From Moorena sp. SIOASIH (GTDB lineage: Bacteria > Cyanobacteriota > Cyanobacteriia > Cyanobacteriales > Coleofasciculaceae): 64,000 nt of DNA. A program made the translations under genes and the position numbers. Under the pieces are notes generated by a model that saw only the letters and a list, made by a program, of their open reading frames with translations, ran no database searches and was not told where the DNA came from. The stretch spans positions 682,001-746,000 of the forward strand of contig NZ_JAAHIH010000005.1 in assembly GCF_010671925.1 (NCBI RefSeq). The letters are read 5' to 3'. Of this stretch, positions 14,486 to 24,626 are shown piece after piece. The first letter of the stretch is position 1, and every line of letters begins with the position of its first letter.

Positions 14486-16558
14486 GTGGCACCAGTAACC
14501 CCCGACGTAAACCAGCGAGTTCAGGAACTGCGGCGACTGTTGCAAAACGCTAGTTATGCCTACTACGTCCTGGACAATCCCATCATGGCAGATGCCATCT
14601 ACGATCAACTCTACCGGGAACTGCAAGAGCTGGAAACAGAGTATCCTGAGTTAGTAACCTCTGATAGTCCAACCCAGCGGGTAGGAGAGAAACCAGCTAC
14701 TGGTTTTGTTTCCGTGGGCCACAATATCCCACTCTATAGTTTGGATAATGCCTTTAACCTTGAGGAATTTAAGCAATGGCAAGAACGATGGCAGCGTCAT
14801 ATTTCTGGTGATATTTCCCAAGACTCAGGACTCAATACTGAATACGTTTGTGAACTCAAAATTGACGGTTCAGCATTAGCACTGACCTATGAAAAGGGGA
14901 TTTTAGTGCGGGGAGTGACCAGAGGTGATGGGTCCACAGGAGAAGATATTACTCAGAATGTCCGTACTATTCGCTCCATTCCTTTGGGACTCAATCTAGA
15001 CCAACTTAATCTAGACCAACCGCCAGCTTTAGTAGAAGTACGTGGTGAGGCATTCTTACCTCTGGATGTATTTGAGAGGATTAATCAGGAACGAGAACAA
15101 GCAGGTGAGCCATTATTTGCTAATCCTCGTAATGCCGCTGCTGGTACGTTGCGCCAATTAGAGCCTCGAATTGTTGCTAAACGGCAATTGGCTTTCTTTG
15201 CTTATACCTTACATATTCCGAATCAGGATAGTAGTGAAGAGTACACCATCCCAATGCCCAATTCCCAATGGGATGCTCTAGAGTTGCTGCAAAAGCTGGG
15301 TTTTCCGGTGAATCCCCATCGCCAATGTTGTGCTTCTCTACAGGATGTTCAGGATTATTACAATTACTGGGATGCGAAACGGAAAGATTTACCTTACCTG
15401 ACCGATGGGGTAGTGGTGAAAATTAATGCTTTCCCCATACAACAACAATTGGGGTTTACCCAGAAGTTTCCTCGTTGGGCGATTGCTCTGAAATATCCGG
15501 CTGAAGAAGCTCCCAGTCGTGTGGAAGCAATTACGGTTAATGTGGGACGCACCGGAGCAGTGACACCCTTGGCTATTTTACAACCAGTGCAATTGGCAGG
15601 CACAACAGTACAACGGGCTGCCCTACACAATGGTGATTATGTTGCCCAATTAGATTTGCGAGTTGGGGATACGGTGATTGTACGGAAAGCGGGGGAGATT
15701 ATCCCGGAGGTGGTACGTGTCTTACCAGAGTTACGTCCTGATCATGCTGAACCCTTCGAGATGCCTACCCATTGCCCTGTTTGTGATCAACCCTTGGTGC
15801 GCCCCTTAGGTGAAGCAGTGACTCGCTGTATTAATTCATCTTGTCCTGCGATTGTGAAGGGAACCCTCACCCACTGGGCAAGTCGTAATGCTCTTGATAT
15901 TAATGGTTTGGGGGAAAAGATTGTAGAACAATTGGTAGACCAAGGTTTAGTGACATCTGTTGCTGACCTTTATGATTTAACCCTAGAGCAGTTGGTGTCA
16001 TTGGAGCGTATGGGGCATAAGTTAGCCCAGAAGTTGCTAAATGCGATCGCAAAATCCCAAACCCAACCTTGGTCACGAGTCCTTTATGGGTTAGGGATTC
16101 GTCATGTCGGTAGTGTCAATGCTCAAACCCTTGCCCAGACTTTCCCTACCATTGAGCAGTTGGCTCAAGCAACCATCACCGATATTGAGGGAATCTACGG
16201 CATTGGACCAGAAATTGCTCAGTCTGTCTGGGGTTGGTTTCAGATTTCCAGCAACCAGACCTTGATTGCTCGATTGCGAGAAGCAGGTTTACAGTTAGCA
16301 GCCTCCCAGCAAACTATAGCGCTAGATAAAAATCAACCCTTAACCGGAAAAACCTTTGTGATTACTGGCACCTTGCCTACCCTTAAGCGTAGTGAAGCGA
16401 AAGACTTGATTCAAAACGCTGGTGGTAAGGTTACTAGTTCCGTTAGTGCCAAAACTGATTATTTGGTGGTTGGGGAAGATGCCGGTTCTAAGTTAGAAAA
16501 GGCTCAAGAATTAGGAATTCCCCAATTAAGTGAATCCCAGTTGTTGGAGTTGCTGTAA
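14486..16558 (+). CDS. ligA: NAD-dependent DNA ligase
   Basis: 690 residues, normal for LigA. In order: the Ia domain with HNIPLYSLDNAF, the adenylation motif KIDG (Lys125 attacks NAD), RGDGSTGEDIT, the OB fold, a four-Cys Zn finger (HCPVCDQPL..CINSSCPA), helix-hairpin-helix repeats (NGLGEKIVEQL, GIYGIGPEIAQS), and a C-terminal BRCT domain (GKTFVITGTLPTLKR). It seals nicks in replication and repair using NAD. The start is GTG at 14486. It is a single-copy housekeeping gene with no sign of damage. Confidence 0.97.
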   Translation: MAPVTPDVNQRVQELRRLLQNASYAYYVLDNPIMADAIYDQLYRELQELETEYPELVTSDSPTQRVGEKPATGFVSVGHNIPLYSLDNAFNLEEFKQWQERWQRHISGDISQDSGLNTEYVCELKIDGSALALTYEKGILVRGVTRGDGSTGEDITQNVRTIRSIPLGLNLDQLNLDQPPALVEVRGEAFLPLDVFERINQEREQAGEPLFANPRNAAAGTLRQLEPRIVAKRQLAFFAYTLHIPNQDSSEEYTIPMPNSQWDALELLQKLGFPVNPHRQCCASLQDVQDYYNYWDAKRKDLPYLTDGVVVKINAFPIQQQLGFTQKFPRWAIALKYPAEEAPSRVEAITVNVGRTGAVTPLAILQPVQLAGTTVQRAALHNGDYVAQLDLRVGDTVIVRKAGEIIPEVVRVLPELRPDHAEPFEMPTHCPVCDQPLVRPLGEAVTRCINSSCPAIVKGTLTHWASRNALDINGLGEKIVEQLVDQGLVTSVADLYDLTLEQLVSLERMGHKLAQKLLNAIAKSQTQPWSRVLYGLGIRHVGSVNAQTLAQTFPTIEQLAQATITDIEGIYGIGPEIAQSVWGWFQISSNQTLIARLREAGLQLAASQQTIALDKNQPLTGKTFVITGTLPTLKRSEAKDLIQNAGGKVTSSVSAKTDYLVVGEDAGSKLEKAQELGIPQLSESQLLELL

Positions 16559-16717
16559 GTTGTTAACGTATCTCACACCAATCTACTTTACCGATTCCCG
16601 ATTCCCGATTCCCGATTCCCCTATTGTGGTTGGTTAAACCAGTCAGGTGATGACGAGTAAGTGCACCAAGCATCCCCGCGTCTGATGACCGGGGAGTGGT
16701 AACAGTGATTTGAAGGT

Positions 16718-16897
16718 TTAGCGGTAACGACGCTTGCGTCTGCGAGCGATCGCTTTGCGCTTTTTCTTTTCAATGGGAGTCTCAAAGTGGCGTAGACGCT
16801 TCATATCAGCAAAAATTCCTGCTTTAGATACTTGTCGCTTAAATCTACGCAGGGCTGACTCAATACCTTCATTTTCACCGACAACCACTTGGGTCAT
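16718..16897 (-). CDS. rpsU: 30S ribosomal protein S21
   Basis: 59 residues: MTQVVVGENEGIESALRRFK, then RQVSKAGIFADMKRLRHFE, TPIEKKKRKAIARRRKRRYR. This is a canonical S21, including the basic C-terminal tail that contacts 16S rRNA and aids initiation. A strong ribosome binding site (AGGAGG, complement of 16909-16914) precedes the ATG. A small CCCCGCGTCTGATGACCGGG G hairpin lies about 20 bases past the stop (near 16675-16700). Confidence 0.96.
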   Translation of the reverse strand: MTQVVVGENEGIESALRRFKRQVSKAGIFADMKRLRHFETPIEKKKRKAIARRRKRRYR

Positions 16898-17373
16898 ACT
16901 AAATTAATCCTCCTAAATTTGAACAAAAAATTCTACCTATGCTATCATACAATTATACTATCTAGCAAGATTCGTGATAACAAGACCTGACAGAATCTGC
17001 CTGGGTGATTATACCGTTAAATACTTGAAAAAAAGACTATTTGATCAAAACTTGGGGTTGATCAGGATCAAGTTTAGCAATCAGCAATCAGCAATCAGCA
17101 ATCAGCAATCAGCAATCAGCAATCAGCAATCAACAATCAGCAATCAGCAATCAACAATCAGCAATCAGCAATCAGCCAAAGGCCTTTGGGCAGACCACGG
17201 GAACAGTTTATGGTTTAGGTCCGATGCGTCGAAGCCTGTGCCACGGGTCACAGGCTAGAAGCCTGTGCCACGGGTCACAGGCTAGAAGCCTGTGCCACGC
17301 TACTTGAAGTGCTTTTGAATAAAATAAATAAAATAAGCTGACGGCTGACGGCTGACGGCTGACGGCTGACGGC
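16898..17373. repeat. Tandem and dispersed repeats between rpsU and dus
   Basis: 17078-17176 is an array of CAGCAAT heptads with CAACAAT variants. 17225-17300 has three copies of a ~33-bp unit containing GAAGCCTGTGCCACGGGTCA CAGGCT. 17336-17372 is GCTGACG heptads. The rpsU promoter should lie in 16915-17000. No gene is seen. Confidence 0.65.
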
Positions 17374-18414
17374 TTACTGATGAAGTTTAGCGATCGCATT
17401 TTCAATCAACTCAACTCCTTGGTCAACCGTCTCTATTCTACTGAGTTTCTTACGCAATTCCCCTGCTCCGGGAAACCCTTTCGCGTACCAACTCATGTGT
17501 TTCCGGGACTGATAAATACCCCGCTCCCCCTTATAGTGCCATAGACCTTGTAAATGCTCTTTAGCACATTCAAGCAGTTGTACGGGTGTGGTTGGGGGTA
17601 ACAGTTGTCCGGTTTTCAGGAAATAGTCTATTTCTCCGACTAGAAACGGATAGCCCAGGGTTCCCCGAGAACACATTACCCCATCAGCACCGGTTTCTTC
17701 CAAGCAGCGTACTGCTGCATCTACGGAAACAATATCCCCATTAGCAATCACTGGGATAGACAGCACATCTTTTACCCGCTTAATCCATTCCCAGCGAGCG
17801 GAGCCATTATACCCCTGGTCACGGGTACGGCCATGGAGGGTCAACATCTGAGCCCCTGCATCTTCCATACGTTGGGCAAATTCTACCGCATTGATCTCCT
17901 GATCAGTCCAGCCAATACGGGTTTTGACCGTTACAGGTACCTCCACTGCCTCGACTACTGACCGTACAATCGCTTCCGCCGTTTCTGGATCTCGCAGTAA
18001 GGCAGACCCGCCACCATTTTTAGTAATTTTATTAACAGGGCAACCCATATTGATATCCACAGTATCTGCCCCTTCTGCCACTGCCTTTTGTGCCGCTTGA
18101 GCCAGAAAGTCCGGGCGACAGTCGAATAATTGGATACTGATCGGTTTTTCTAATGGGTCTACCTCCATAATCTTGGGCAATTCTCGGAGATACTTTAACT
18201 GGCTAGCATGAACCATTTCGGTATACATCATCGACTCAGTAGCGTAGCGACGCACTAGGCGACGAAACACCAAGTCGGTTACTCCAGACAGGGGTGACTG
18301 TAAAACCCGGCTGTTGACCTCAACCGAGCCAATTTTAAGGGGTGATGCTAACCGTTGCTGTAATTGTGGAGATAGAACTGGCATTGGTAATGGTGTTGTT
18401 TCTGTCGTGATCAC
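17374..18414 (-). CDS. dus: tRNA-dihydrouridine synthase, DusB-like
   Basis: 346 residues. It is an FMN-binding TIM barrel with PLSGVTDLVFRRLVRRYA, SIQLFDCRPDFLAQAA, the catalytic loop DINMGCPVNKITKNGGGSAL (Cys125 protonates the uracil), VTVKTRIGW, LTLHGRTRDQGYNG, VIANGDI and MCSRGTLGYPFL. It reduces uridine to dihydrouridine in tRNA. The start is GTG at 18414, directly beside the repeat at 18417, whose left end may have replaced part of the leader. Confidence 0.93.
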   Translation of the reverse strand: MITTETTPLPMPVLSPQLQQRLASPLKIGSVEVNSRVLQSPLSGVTDLVFRRLVRRYATESMMYTEMVHASQLKYLRELPKIMEVDPLEKPISIQLFDCRPDFLAQAAQKAVAEGADTVDINMGCPVNKITKNGGGSALLRDPETAEAIVRSVVEAVEVPVTVKTRIGWTDQEINAVEFAQRMEDAGAQMLTLHGRTRDQGYNGSARWEWIKRVKDVLSIPVIANGDIVSVDAAVRCLEETGADGVMCSRGTLGYPFLVGEIDYFLKTGQLLPPTTPVQLLECAKEHLQGLWHYKGERGIYQSRKHMSWYAKGFPGAGELRKKLSRIETVDQGVELIENAIAKLHQ

Positions 18415-18416
18415 CT

Positions 18417-18600
18417 AATAGCATTTTTCAATTAGGTGAGGTACTTTCGTTCTGGGTTTTAGGGAGCAGGGAGCAGGGAGCAGGGAGCAGGGAGCAGGGA
18501 GCAGGGAGCAGGGAGCAGGGAACAGGGAACAGGGAACCGGGCATAGGGAACCGGGCATAGCTAAACAAATATGTGTACCTCATTACTATGAGAAGCGCTA
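18417..18600. repeat. TATAGC-type inverted-repeat element (copy F, degenerate ends)
   Basis: Left AATAGCATTTTTCAATTAGG TGAGGTAC. Right ATGTGTACCTCATTACTATG, AGAAGCGCTA. The core is GGGAGCA, GGGAACA and CCGGGCATA-type units. It abuts the dus start codon. Confidence 0.65.
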
Positions 18601-18648
18601 GCTCTATGTTTGATCAGTCTGGGAAAACTTTTGTGATTTCTAAGTTCT

Positions 18649-19125
18649 TTGACACTCCCCGCTTTAAAAAGACGGGGATTCCTAGATCTACGACCGGCCT
18701 TAAACCTCCGTGTCCAAATGGCAATATCCAAACCTGAATCCCGTCAAGACCAAGATTCTAGTCAGTTCACGAAAGACCCAGCGGGCTAGTCTCCTTAGGC
18801 GTTTAGTTACTTTTTGAAAAGTGCCTTATAAAGTCCGTTACTTTCCTGTTTCACTTGGTTTCGGCGTGCCCCGCCGTACCATTTTTTCTCAAATTGTGAT
18901 CTTGCTGGGTTCACACACCAATTGTTGGTTGATGATTGGGTTTTTAGCGATGCAGCGCGGTCTTGGGGGTTTCCCCCATGAGCGACTGCATCAAGAAAGG
19001 AGGATTTTCCCTACCCTCCGGGCATTTCTACTTTAAGGTCAATAAGTTACGGGTCTCTCTCCCGGCTCAGCCTCGGATTTTCAGCCTGTACCCATATCTT
19101 AATAATACCCTAGCGCTAGTAAAGT
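18649..19125 (-). mobile_element. Decayed IS200/IS605-type element
   Basis: On the minus strand the right end GGAATCCCCGTC..GGGGAGTGTCAA matches the right ends of the two TnpB elements, and a TTGAC target lies at 19130-19126. The interior (477 bp) has no recognisable tnpB; it contains a GATGCAGCGCGGTCTTGGGG -type repeat at 18949-18994. It is either a remnant or a non-autonomous derivative. Confidence 0.5.
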
Positions 19126-19760
19126 GTCAACCCTTTCAATGAAATTGCATCTAGGCGACTTTAGTGGCTACCTGGCTTTCATCCCCGGTTTGAAAACACG
19201 GGGCTTTCAGCCTGGAGCAGTTCCGTAATAAGTTTAGCTATCAGCATTCAGCTATCAGCATTCAGCTGATGACCTACGCCCACGCTACTTGAGGTGCTTT
19301 TGAATAAAACAGGTAAGCATTGGTTTAATCTCTGTTACGTCAGCTGACCGCTGACTGCTGACCGCTGAATGCTTACGTTTAGCGATCGCAATCTCCGAGA
19401 ATGACAGAACACAGATATAGCGCTGATCATACTTAGCTGATCATACTTATAGCAGTTCTTAATTATGACTCCCCATCTCCCCACACCTGGGATCACCTCC
19501 CTATTCCCGACTCCCGACTCCCTATTCCCGACTCCCGACTCCCTATTCCCTATTCCCTATTCCCTATTCCCTATTCCCTATTCCCTATTCCCGACTCCCG
19601 ACTCCCTATTCCCGACGCCTAAGCAGTTTCCTGAACTACTCTCAAGACGGCAAACACAACTGATTTTTTACGGTTCACACCAATCCCAACAGCAGTTAAT
19701 TTTCGTAAATTAGACACAGGCAAGGCAACAAAAAGGGGTCAGGAAAAAAACATACATGGG
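19126..19760. repeat. Repeat cluster upstream of dnaK
   Basis: A hairpin CCCCGGTTTGAAAACACGGG G (19178-19200) resembles IS605-type left ends. 19313-19376 is a short GTAAGCATTGG..GAATGCTTAC element. 19448-19620 starts TATAGCAGTTCTTAATTATG and contains long CCCTATT/CCCGACT heptads but lacks a clear right end. No gene is seen. Confidence 0.6.
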
Positions 19761-20200
19761 TTTTGACCATAGCAGTCCTAATTCAAACGTGACGGAAATC
19801 AGAACTCTGGGTGGATTCTTCCCCAACTTCGGTGATCTTCCCTATGTTCCGACTATCACACCTAATCGAAAATGGCGCTGATTACCCATAAGTTTTTTCT
19901 TTCCTGCTGCCCCTTGACCGAGACAATCAGTAGATAATCGGTTATTCAATAGAGAACCGTCCCATCTTAGGTTCGGGAAACCACCCTTCATTAGACTGGC
20001 AAATAAAGTTCAGTATAAATAATGGTAATCCAACCGATGGTATAAAAACTCGCAACGGTTATTCCTTGAACCAATCTGACGGATAATTCTCTCCCGGTAC
20101 GCTTTCCGTGATGGCGAGCAATCCCTCGCCATCACGGGTCGCACCGCAATCCTCTCCTACCCTACCAGTATTTGTAGTTATAGGCACCCGGAACACTCTT
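19761..20200 (+). promoter_or_regulatory. dnaK leader region
   Basis: 440 bases without a gene precede dnaK. The dnaK frame is open back to 20108, but the conserved start is at 20201. I see no CIRCE inverted repeat (TTAGCACTC-N9-GAGTGCTAA). Heat regulation, if any, must use other signals. Confidence 0.35.
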
Positions 20201-22111
20201 ATGGCAAAAGTTGTTGGAATTGACTTAGGTACAACAAACTCCTGTGTAGCAGTAATGGAAGGTGGTAAACCCACGGTTATTGCTAATGCAGAAGGTTTTC
20301 GGACAACCCCTTCAGTCGTAGCTTATGCCAAAAATGGCGATCGCTTAGTGGGTCAAATCGCTAAGCGTCAGGCGGTGATGAACCCCGAAAACACATTCTA
20401 TTCAGTCAAACGCTTCATTGGACGTAGATACAGTGAAGTCACCAACGAGGCTACCGAAGTATCTTACAAAACTCTCAAGGTTGGTGATAATGTCAAGCTA
20501 GATTGCCCAGCTCAAGGAAAGCAATTTGCGCCAGAAGAGATATCAGCTCAGGTGCTGCGCAAGCTGGTTGATGATGCTAGCAAGTATCTTGGGGAAACAG
20601 TTACCCAAGCCGTAATTACTGTGCCAGCTTACTTCAATGACTCCCAGCGTCAAGCTACTAAGGCAGCGGGTAAGATTGCTGGGGTTGAAGTGCTGCGGAT
20701 TATCAACGAACCCACCGCAGCCTCTCTGGCTTATGGTTTAGACAAGAAGAGCAATGAAACTATCCTGGTGTTTGACTTGGGTGGTGGTACCTTTGACGTC
20801 TCTATTCTAGAAGTAGGTGACGGGGTGTTTGAAGTGTTAGCTACCTCTGGTGACACTCACCTCGGTGGTGATGACTTTGATAAGAAAATTGTTGATCACC
20901 TAGCGGCAGAGTTCCAAAAGACAGAAGGGATTGACCTACGTAAGGACAAGCAAGCTCTACAACGTCTAACTGAAGCCGCAGAGAAAGCCAAGATTGAGTT
21001 GTCTAGCGTTATGCAAGCTGACATTAACTTGCCTTTCATCACGGCTACCCAAGAAGGGCCTAAGCACCTGGATATGACCTTGACTAGGGGTCAGTTTGAA
21101 GATATTTGCTCTGACTTAATCGACCGTTGCCGCATTCCGGTAGAGAATGCCATCAAGGATGCCAAACTCGACAAGAGTGCCATTGATGAGGTGGTCTTGG
21201 TTGGTGGTTCTACTCGGATCCCTGCAGTGCAACAGGTGGTCAAGAAGGTACTTGGCAAAGACCCTAACCAAACCGTTAACCCAGATGAAGTGGTAGCGGT
21301 AGGTGCTGCTATCCAAGGTGGTGTATTGGCTGGTGAAGTCAAGGATATCCTACTGTTGGATGTCACCCCCTTGTCCTTGGGTGTGGAAACTCTCGGTGGC
21401 GTGATGACCAAACTGATTCCCCGCAACACCACTGTCCCCACCAAGAAGTCAGAAACCTTTTCTACTGCTGTGGATGGTCAGACCAACGTAGAAATCCATG
21501 TTCTGCAGGGTGAGCGGGAAATGTCCTCTGACAACAAGAGTCTGGGAACTTTCAGATTGGATGGTATTCCCCCTGCACCCCGTGGCGTGCCTCAGATTGA
21601 GGTAACCTTTGATATTGATGCCAACGGTATCCTGAATGTTACCGCTAAGGACAAGGGCACTGGTAAGGAACAGTCGATCAACATTACTGGTGCGTCTACC
21701 CTATCTGATCAGGAAGTAGACCGGATGGTGAAGGATGCTGAAGCTAATGCAGAGGCTGACAAAGACCGTCGTGAGAAGATTGACCGTAAGAACCAAGCTG
21801 ATTCTCTTACCTACCAGGCCGAGAAACAGATTAAAGAACTGGATGATAAATTGCCAGCAGCTGATAAGGAGAAGATCGAAGGTTTGATCAAGGACCTGCG
21901 AGAGGCAATTGGCGAAGAGGATGATGAGAAAATCAAGACTCTAACCCCTGAGTTACAACAAGCTCTCTACAGTGTTAGTGCTAACCTCTATCAACAAGCT
22001 GAGGGGGCTGCTCAGGCTACCGATGCTGGCACACCAGGCTCTGATGCTGGTGCTTCTGGTAGCTCTGGTGGTGATGATGTCATCGACGCTGAGTTTTCTG
22101 AAAGCAAGTAG
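20201..22111 (+). CDS. dnaK: Chaperone protein DnaK (Hsp70)
   Basis: 636 residues from ATG at 20201 (MAKVVGIDLGTTNSC). The ATPase domain has the phosphate loops GIDLGTTNSC and FDLGGGTFDVSILEVGDGVF, adenosine-binding VLVGGSTRIPAVQ, and the linker VLLLDVTPLSLG (here DILLLDVTPLSLG). The substrate domain and helical lid follow, and a Gly/Ser/Ala-rich tail ends DDVIDAEFSESK. It folds and refolds proteins with DnaJ and GrpE, neither of which is adjacent. Cyanobacteria carry several dnaK paralogs; the length and tail fit the main DnaK2-type, which is inference. Confidence 0.96.
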   Translation: MAKVVGIDLGTTNSCVAVMEGGKPTVIANAEGFRTTPSVVAYAKNGDRLVGQIAKRQAVMNPENTFYSVKRFIGRRYSEVTNEATEVSYKTLKVGDNVKLDCPAQGKQFAPEEISAQVLRKLVDDASKYLGETVTQAVITVPAYFNDSQRQATKAAGKIAGVEVLRIINEPTAASLAYGLDKKSNETILVFDLGGGTFDVSILEVGDGVFEVLATSGDTHLGGDDFDKKIVDHLAAEFQKTEGIDLRKDKQALQRLTEAAEKAKIELSSVMQADINLPFITATQEGPKHLDMTLTRGQFEDICSDLIDRCRIPVENAIKDAKLDKSAIDEVVLVGGSTRIPAVQQVVKKVLGKDPNQTVNPDEVVAVGAAIQGGVLAGEVKDILLLDVTPLSLGVETLGGVMTKLIPRNTTVPTKKSETFSTAVDGQTNVEIHVLQGEREMSSDNKSLGTFRLDGIPPAPRGVPQIEVTFDIDANGILNVTAKDKGTGKEQSINITGASTLSDQEVDRMVKDAEANAEADKDRREKIDRKNQADSLTYQAEKQIKELDDKLPAADKEKIEGLIKDLREAIGEEDDEKIKTLTPELQQALYSVSANLYQQAEGAAQATDAGTPGSDAGASGSSGGDDVIDAEFSESK

Positions 22112-22119
22112 GGATTTGG

Positions 22120-22422
<303 letters not shown>

Positions 22423-22484
22423 ATGGCTAATAGCTAATGGCAGATAATCCTAAAGCTTAGCCTATCCCTGTCCAAAGTCTGATC

Positions 22485-22526
22485 AAGGTTGATGATAATT
22501 TGATTACTCATCAACCTTTTGTTTGT
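22485..22526 (+). terminator. Rho-independent terminator, probably for dnaK
   Basis: Stem AAGGTTGATGA / TCATCAACCTT with a 12-base loop, followed by TTGTTTG. It is downstream of the repeat inserted after dnaK, suggesting the repeat separated the gene from its terminator. Confidence 0.6.
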
Positions 22527-22529
22527 TAG

Positions 22530-22941
22530 ATTTTAGGGAACAGGGAATAGGGAATAGGGAACAGGGAATAGGGAATAGGTAAAAAAAATTATCACAATTA
22601 TTACACGGATTGCTATATGATAAATTAGTAGCTAAAGTCTAGGCAAAAGGCAAAGGGCTAGAGGGAATATTCGTCACTTAGTATAATTTTTAAAAAATAG
22701 GGTTATCAGTACTTTTGGCAAAATAAAATTAGTAAATCTTTAAAGTAGTTTATATGTGACATTGTTAAACCATACATAAAAAATCCAACTTAAACAAACT
22801 TTTGCCTCTTGCCTCTTGCCTCTTGCCTCTTGCCTCTTGCCTCTTGCCTCTTATGAATTCCCGATTCCCTACTCCCTACTCCCTACTCCCTACTCCCTAC
22901 TCCCTGCTCCCTAAAAACCTTACCCAACTGAAAACGCTATT
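22530..22941. repeat. Heptad arrays and partial TATAGC-type ends
   Basis: 22532-22580 is GGGAATA/GGGAACA units followed by GGATTGCTATA. 22802-22855 is CTTGCCT heptads and 22860-22915 is CCCTACT heptads ending CTAAAAACCTTACCCAACTG AAAACGCTAT, a right end of the TATAGC family. No gene is seen. Confidence 0.6.
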
Positions 22942-24333
22942 GTGGATAAACAAACGATTGATTCAATTCAATACCTCCGCTACCAAGCTGCATCTTTGCT
23001 AGTTTATCAATCAGTATTGAGTGAAGGAGTAGGTTTAGCTTTTTTGAAACTATTAGAAGCTATGGTGAACAGTGATGTGGATGACATCAGTTGTTTAAAG
23101 GCTTATGGTGACTGGTTTCAAGGGTTAGCTAACAAAAACGAAAGTTGGCAAGATTATCTGTTTAGGAAAATCCTGAGGGCTGATAATTCCTTTACCAGGC
23201 AAGTTCAAGGTTCTGAATTAGAAACATTACCCCCAGCATTGGTAGAGGCAGCTCGTCATGACTTACAAGCTTTACAAAATATCTATAATTGCAGCAGTAA
23301 ACAACTTTGTAAGTGGGTCAAAAGAGCATCTGTTTTACCAGTTGAACTGGTGCCTTGGAATTGTGAGTCAAGTCAATCCAGGTCGGGAGCTGACCAGAGT
23401 GATAAACGTAGTCGATGGCAAGGGGAGCTGCAAGCTAAACTAAACAATTTAGACAATTGGGCTGATGGCTTGGAGGCGATCGCGGCATACTATCGAGAAT
23501 TTGGTACTGGAATTTTTGCTGACTATCAGGGGTTTCGTTGGCAATCGGGTCAGTTGCTTGGTATTGCCAATCCAGATCCGATTAGACTCAGTGAGCTGGT
23601 GGGCTATGAATTGGCGCGGACGCAATTGCTCAAGAATACAGAGTTTCTGCTGAAAGGCTACCGAGCCCTGAATGTATTACTTTACGGTAGTCGCGGTTCA
23701 GGTAAGTCTTCTTTGGTCAAGGCTTTATTAAATGAATACGGTGAGCGGGGATTGCGAATTATTGAAGTCCCGAAATCAGAGATGATCGATTTACCGGTGA
23801 TTACAGAGCAATTGCAAGACCAGCCTCAAAAATTTATTATCTTTATCGATGATTTATCCTTTGAAGAGGATAATGATTCCTACAAAGCCTTAAAGGTAAT
23901 CTTGGAAGGGAATTTAACGGCACGACCTGCTAATGTTGTGGTCTACGCCACCTCTAATCGACGACACTTGATTCGAGAATTCTTTGAAGACCGTCCTCGT
24001 CCTAGCAATGAAGAAGTCCATGGTTGGGATACGGTTCACGAGAAACTCTCCTTTAGCGATCGCTTTGGCTTAACCCTAACCTTTGAGAAAGCTGACCAGA
24101 AAACCTACTTGAAGATTGTCCAACATCTAGCTACCCTAGCCCAAATCCCCCTTGAGCCTAGTGAGATCAGACCTCGTGCCTTACAGTGGGCAATCCGAGC
24201 CAATGGTTTCTCTGGTAGAACAGCACGACAGTTTGTTGATTTTTTACGAGCAGAGGAATTAGGGAGTCGGGAGTCGGGAGTCGGGAGTCGGGAGCAGGGA
24301 ACAGGGAACAGGGAACAGGGAACAGGGATCTAG
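22942..24333 (+). CDS. DUF815 family AAA ATPase
   Basis: 463 residues from GTG at 22942. The ATPase core lies in residues ~210-445: LLYGSRGSGKSSLVKALLNE (Walker A), FIIFIDDLSFEEDNDSYKAL (Walker B), VVVYATSNRRHLIREFF (sensor 1) and EKLSFSDRFGLTLTF with FSGRTARQFVDFLRAEE, the standard DUF815 order. The substrate is unknown; members resemble MoxR/DnaC-like ATPases. The last ~22 residues (GSRESGVGSREQGTGNREQ..) are encoded entirely by heptad tandem repeats, so the native C-terminus at about residue 441 has been extended by repeat DNA. The start codon lies just inside the right end of a TATAGC-type repeat. Confidence 0.85.
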   Translation: MDKQTIDSIQYLRYQAASLLVYQSVLSEGVGLAFLKLLEAMVNSDVDDISCLKAYGDWFQGLANKNESWQDYLFRKILRADNSFTRQVQGSELETLPPALVEAARHDLQALQNIYNCSSKQLCKWVKRASVLPVELVPWNCESSQSRSGADQSDKRSRWQGELQAKLNNLDNWADGLEAIAAYYREFGTGIFADYQGFRWQSGQLLGIANPDPIRLSELVGYELARTQLLKNTEFLLKGYRALNVLLYGSRGSGKSSLVKALLNEYGERGLRIIEVPKSEMIDLPVITEQLQDQPQKFIIFIDDLSFEEDNDSYKALKVILEGNLTARPANVVVYATSNRRHLIREFFEDRPRPSNEEVHGWDTVHEKLSFSDRFGLTLTFEKADQKTYLKIVQHLATLAQIPLEPSEIRPRALQWAIRANGFSGRTARQFVDFLRAEELGSRESGVGSREQGTGNREQGTGI

Positions 24334-24626
24334 ATGTAGGGTGGGCACATTAACTCAGCTTGATAATCCTGTAGCTAGCTACTGCCCACCTACTCACAAT
24401 CAATTCATTCAACTATGCATGGCTTAATATTATATCACACTTATCAGATTTATTCCAATTATCACCTTATTTCCCACACTCCCGACTCCCGACTCCCGAT
24501 TCCCGATTCCCGATTCCCGATTCCCTACTCCCTACTCCCTACTCCCTACTCCCTACTCCCTACTCCCTACTCCCTACTCCCTACTCCCTACTCCCTACTC
24601 CCTACTCCCTACTCCCTCTATTATGA
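24334..24626. repeat. Heptad array between convergent genes
   Basis: A GTAGGGTGGGCA..TGCCCACCTAC inverted repeat at 24337-24393 could terminate the DUF815 gene. 24478-24618 is a long array of CCCGACT, CCCGATT and CCCTACT heptads ending three bases before the protease stop codon region. Confidence 0.65.

Noticed and set aside
17078..17176. Regular CAGCAAT repeats that look array-like
   Set aside because: The units are 7 bp with no spacers and no cas genes are in the window, so this is a tandem heptad array and not a CRISPR.
20108..20200. N-terminal extension of DnaK
   Set aside because: DnaK proteins begin at MAKVVGIDLGTT; the extra codons have no counterpart in the family.
19761..20200. CIRCE operator before dnaK
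   Set aside because: I looked for the TTAGCACTC-N9-GAGTGCTAA inverted repeat and did not see it.
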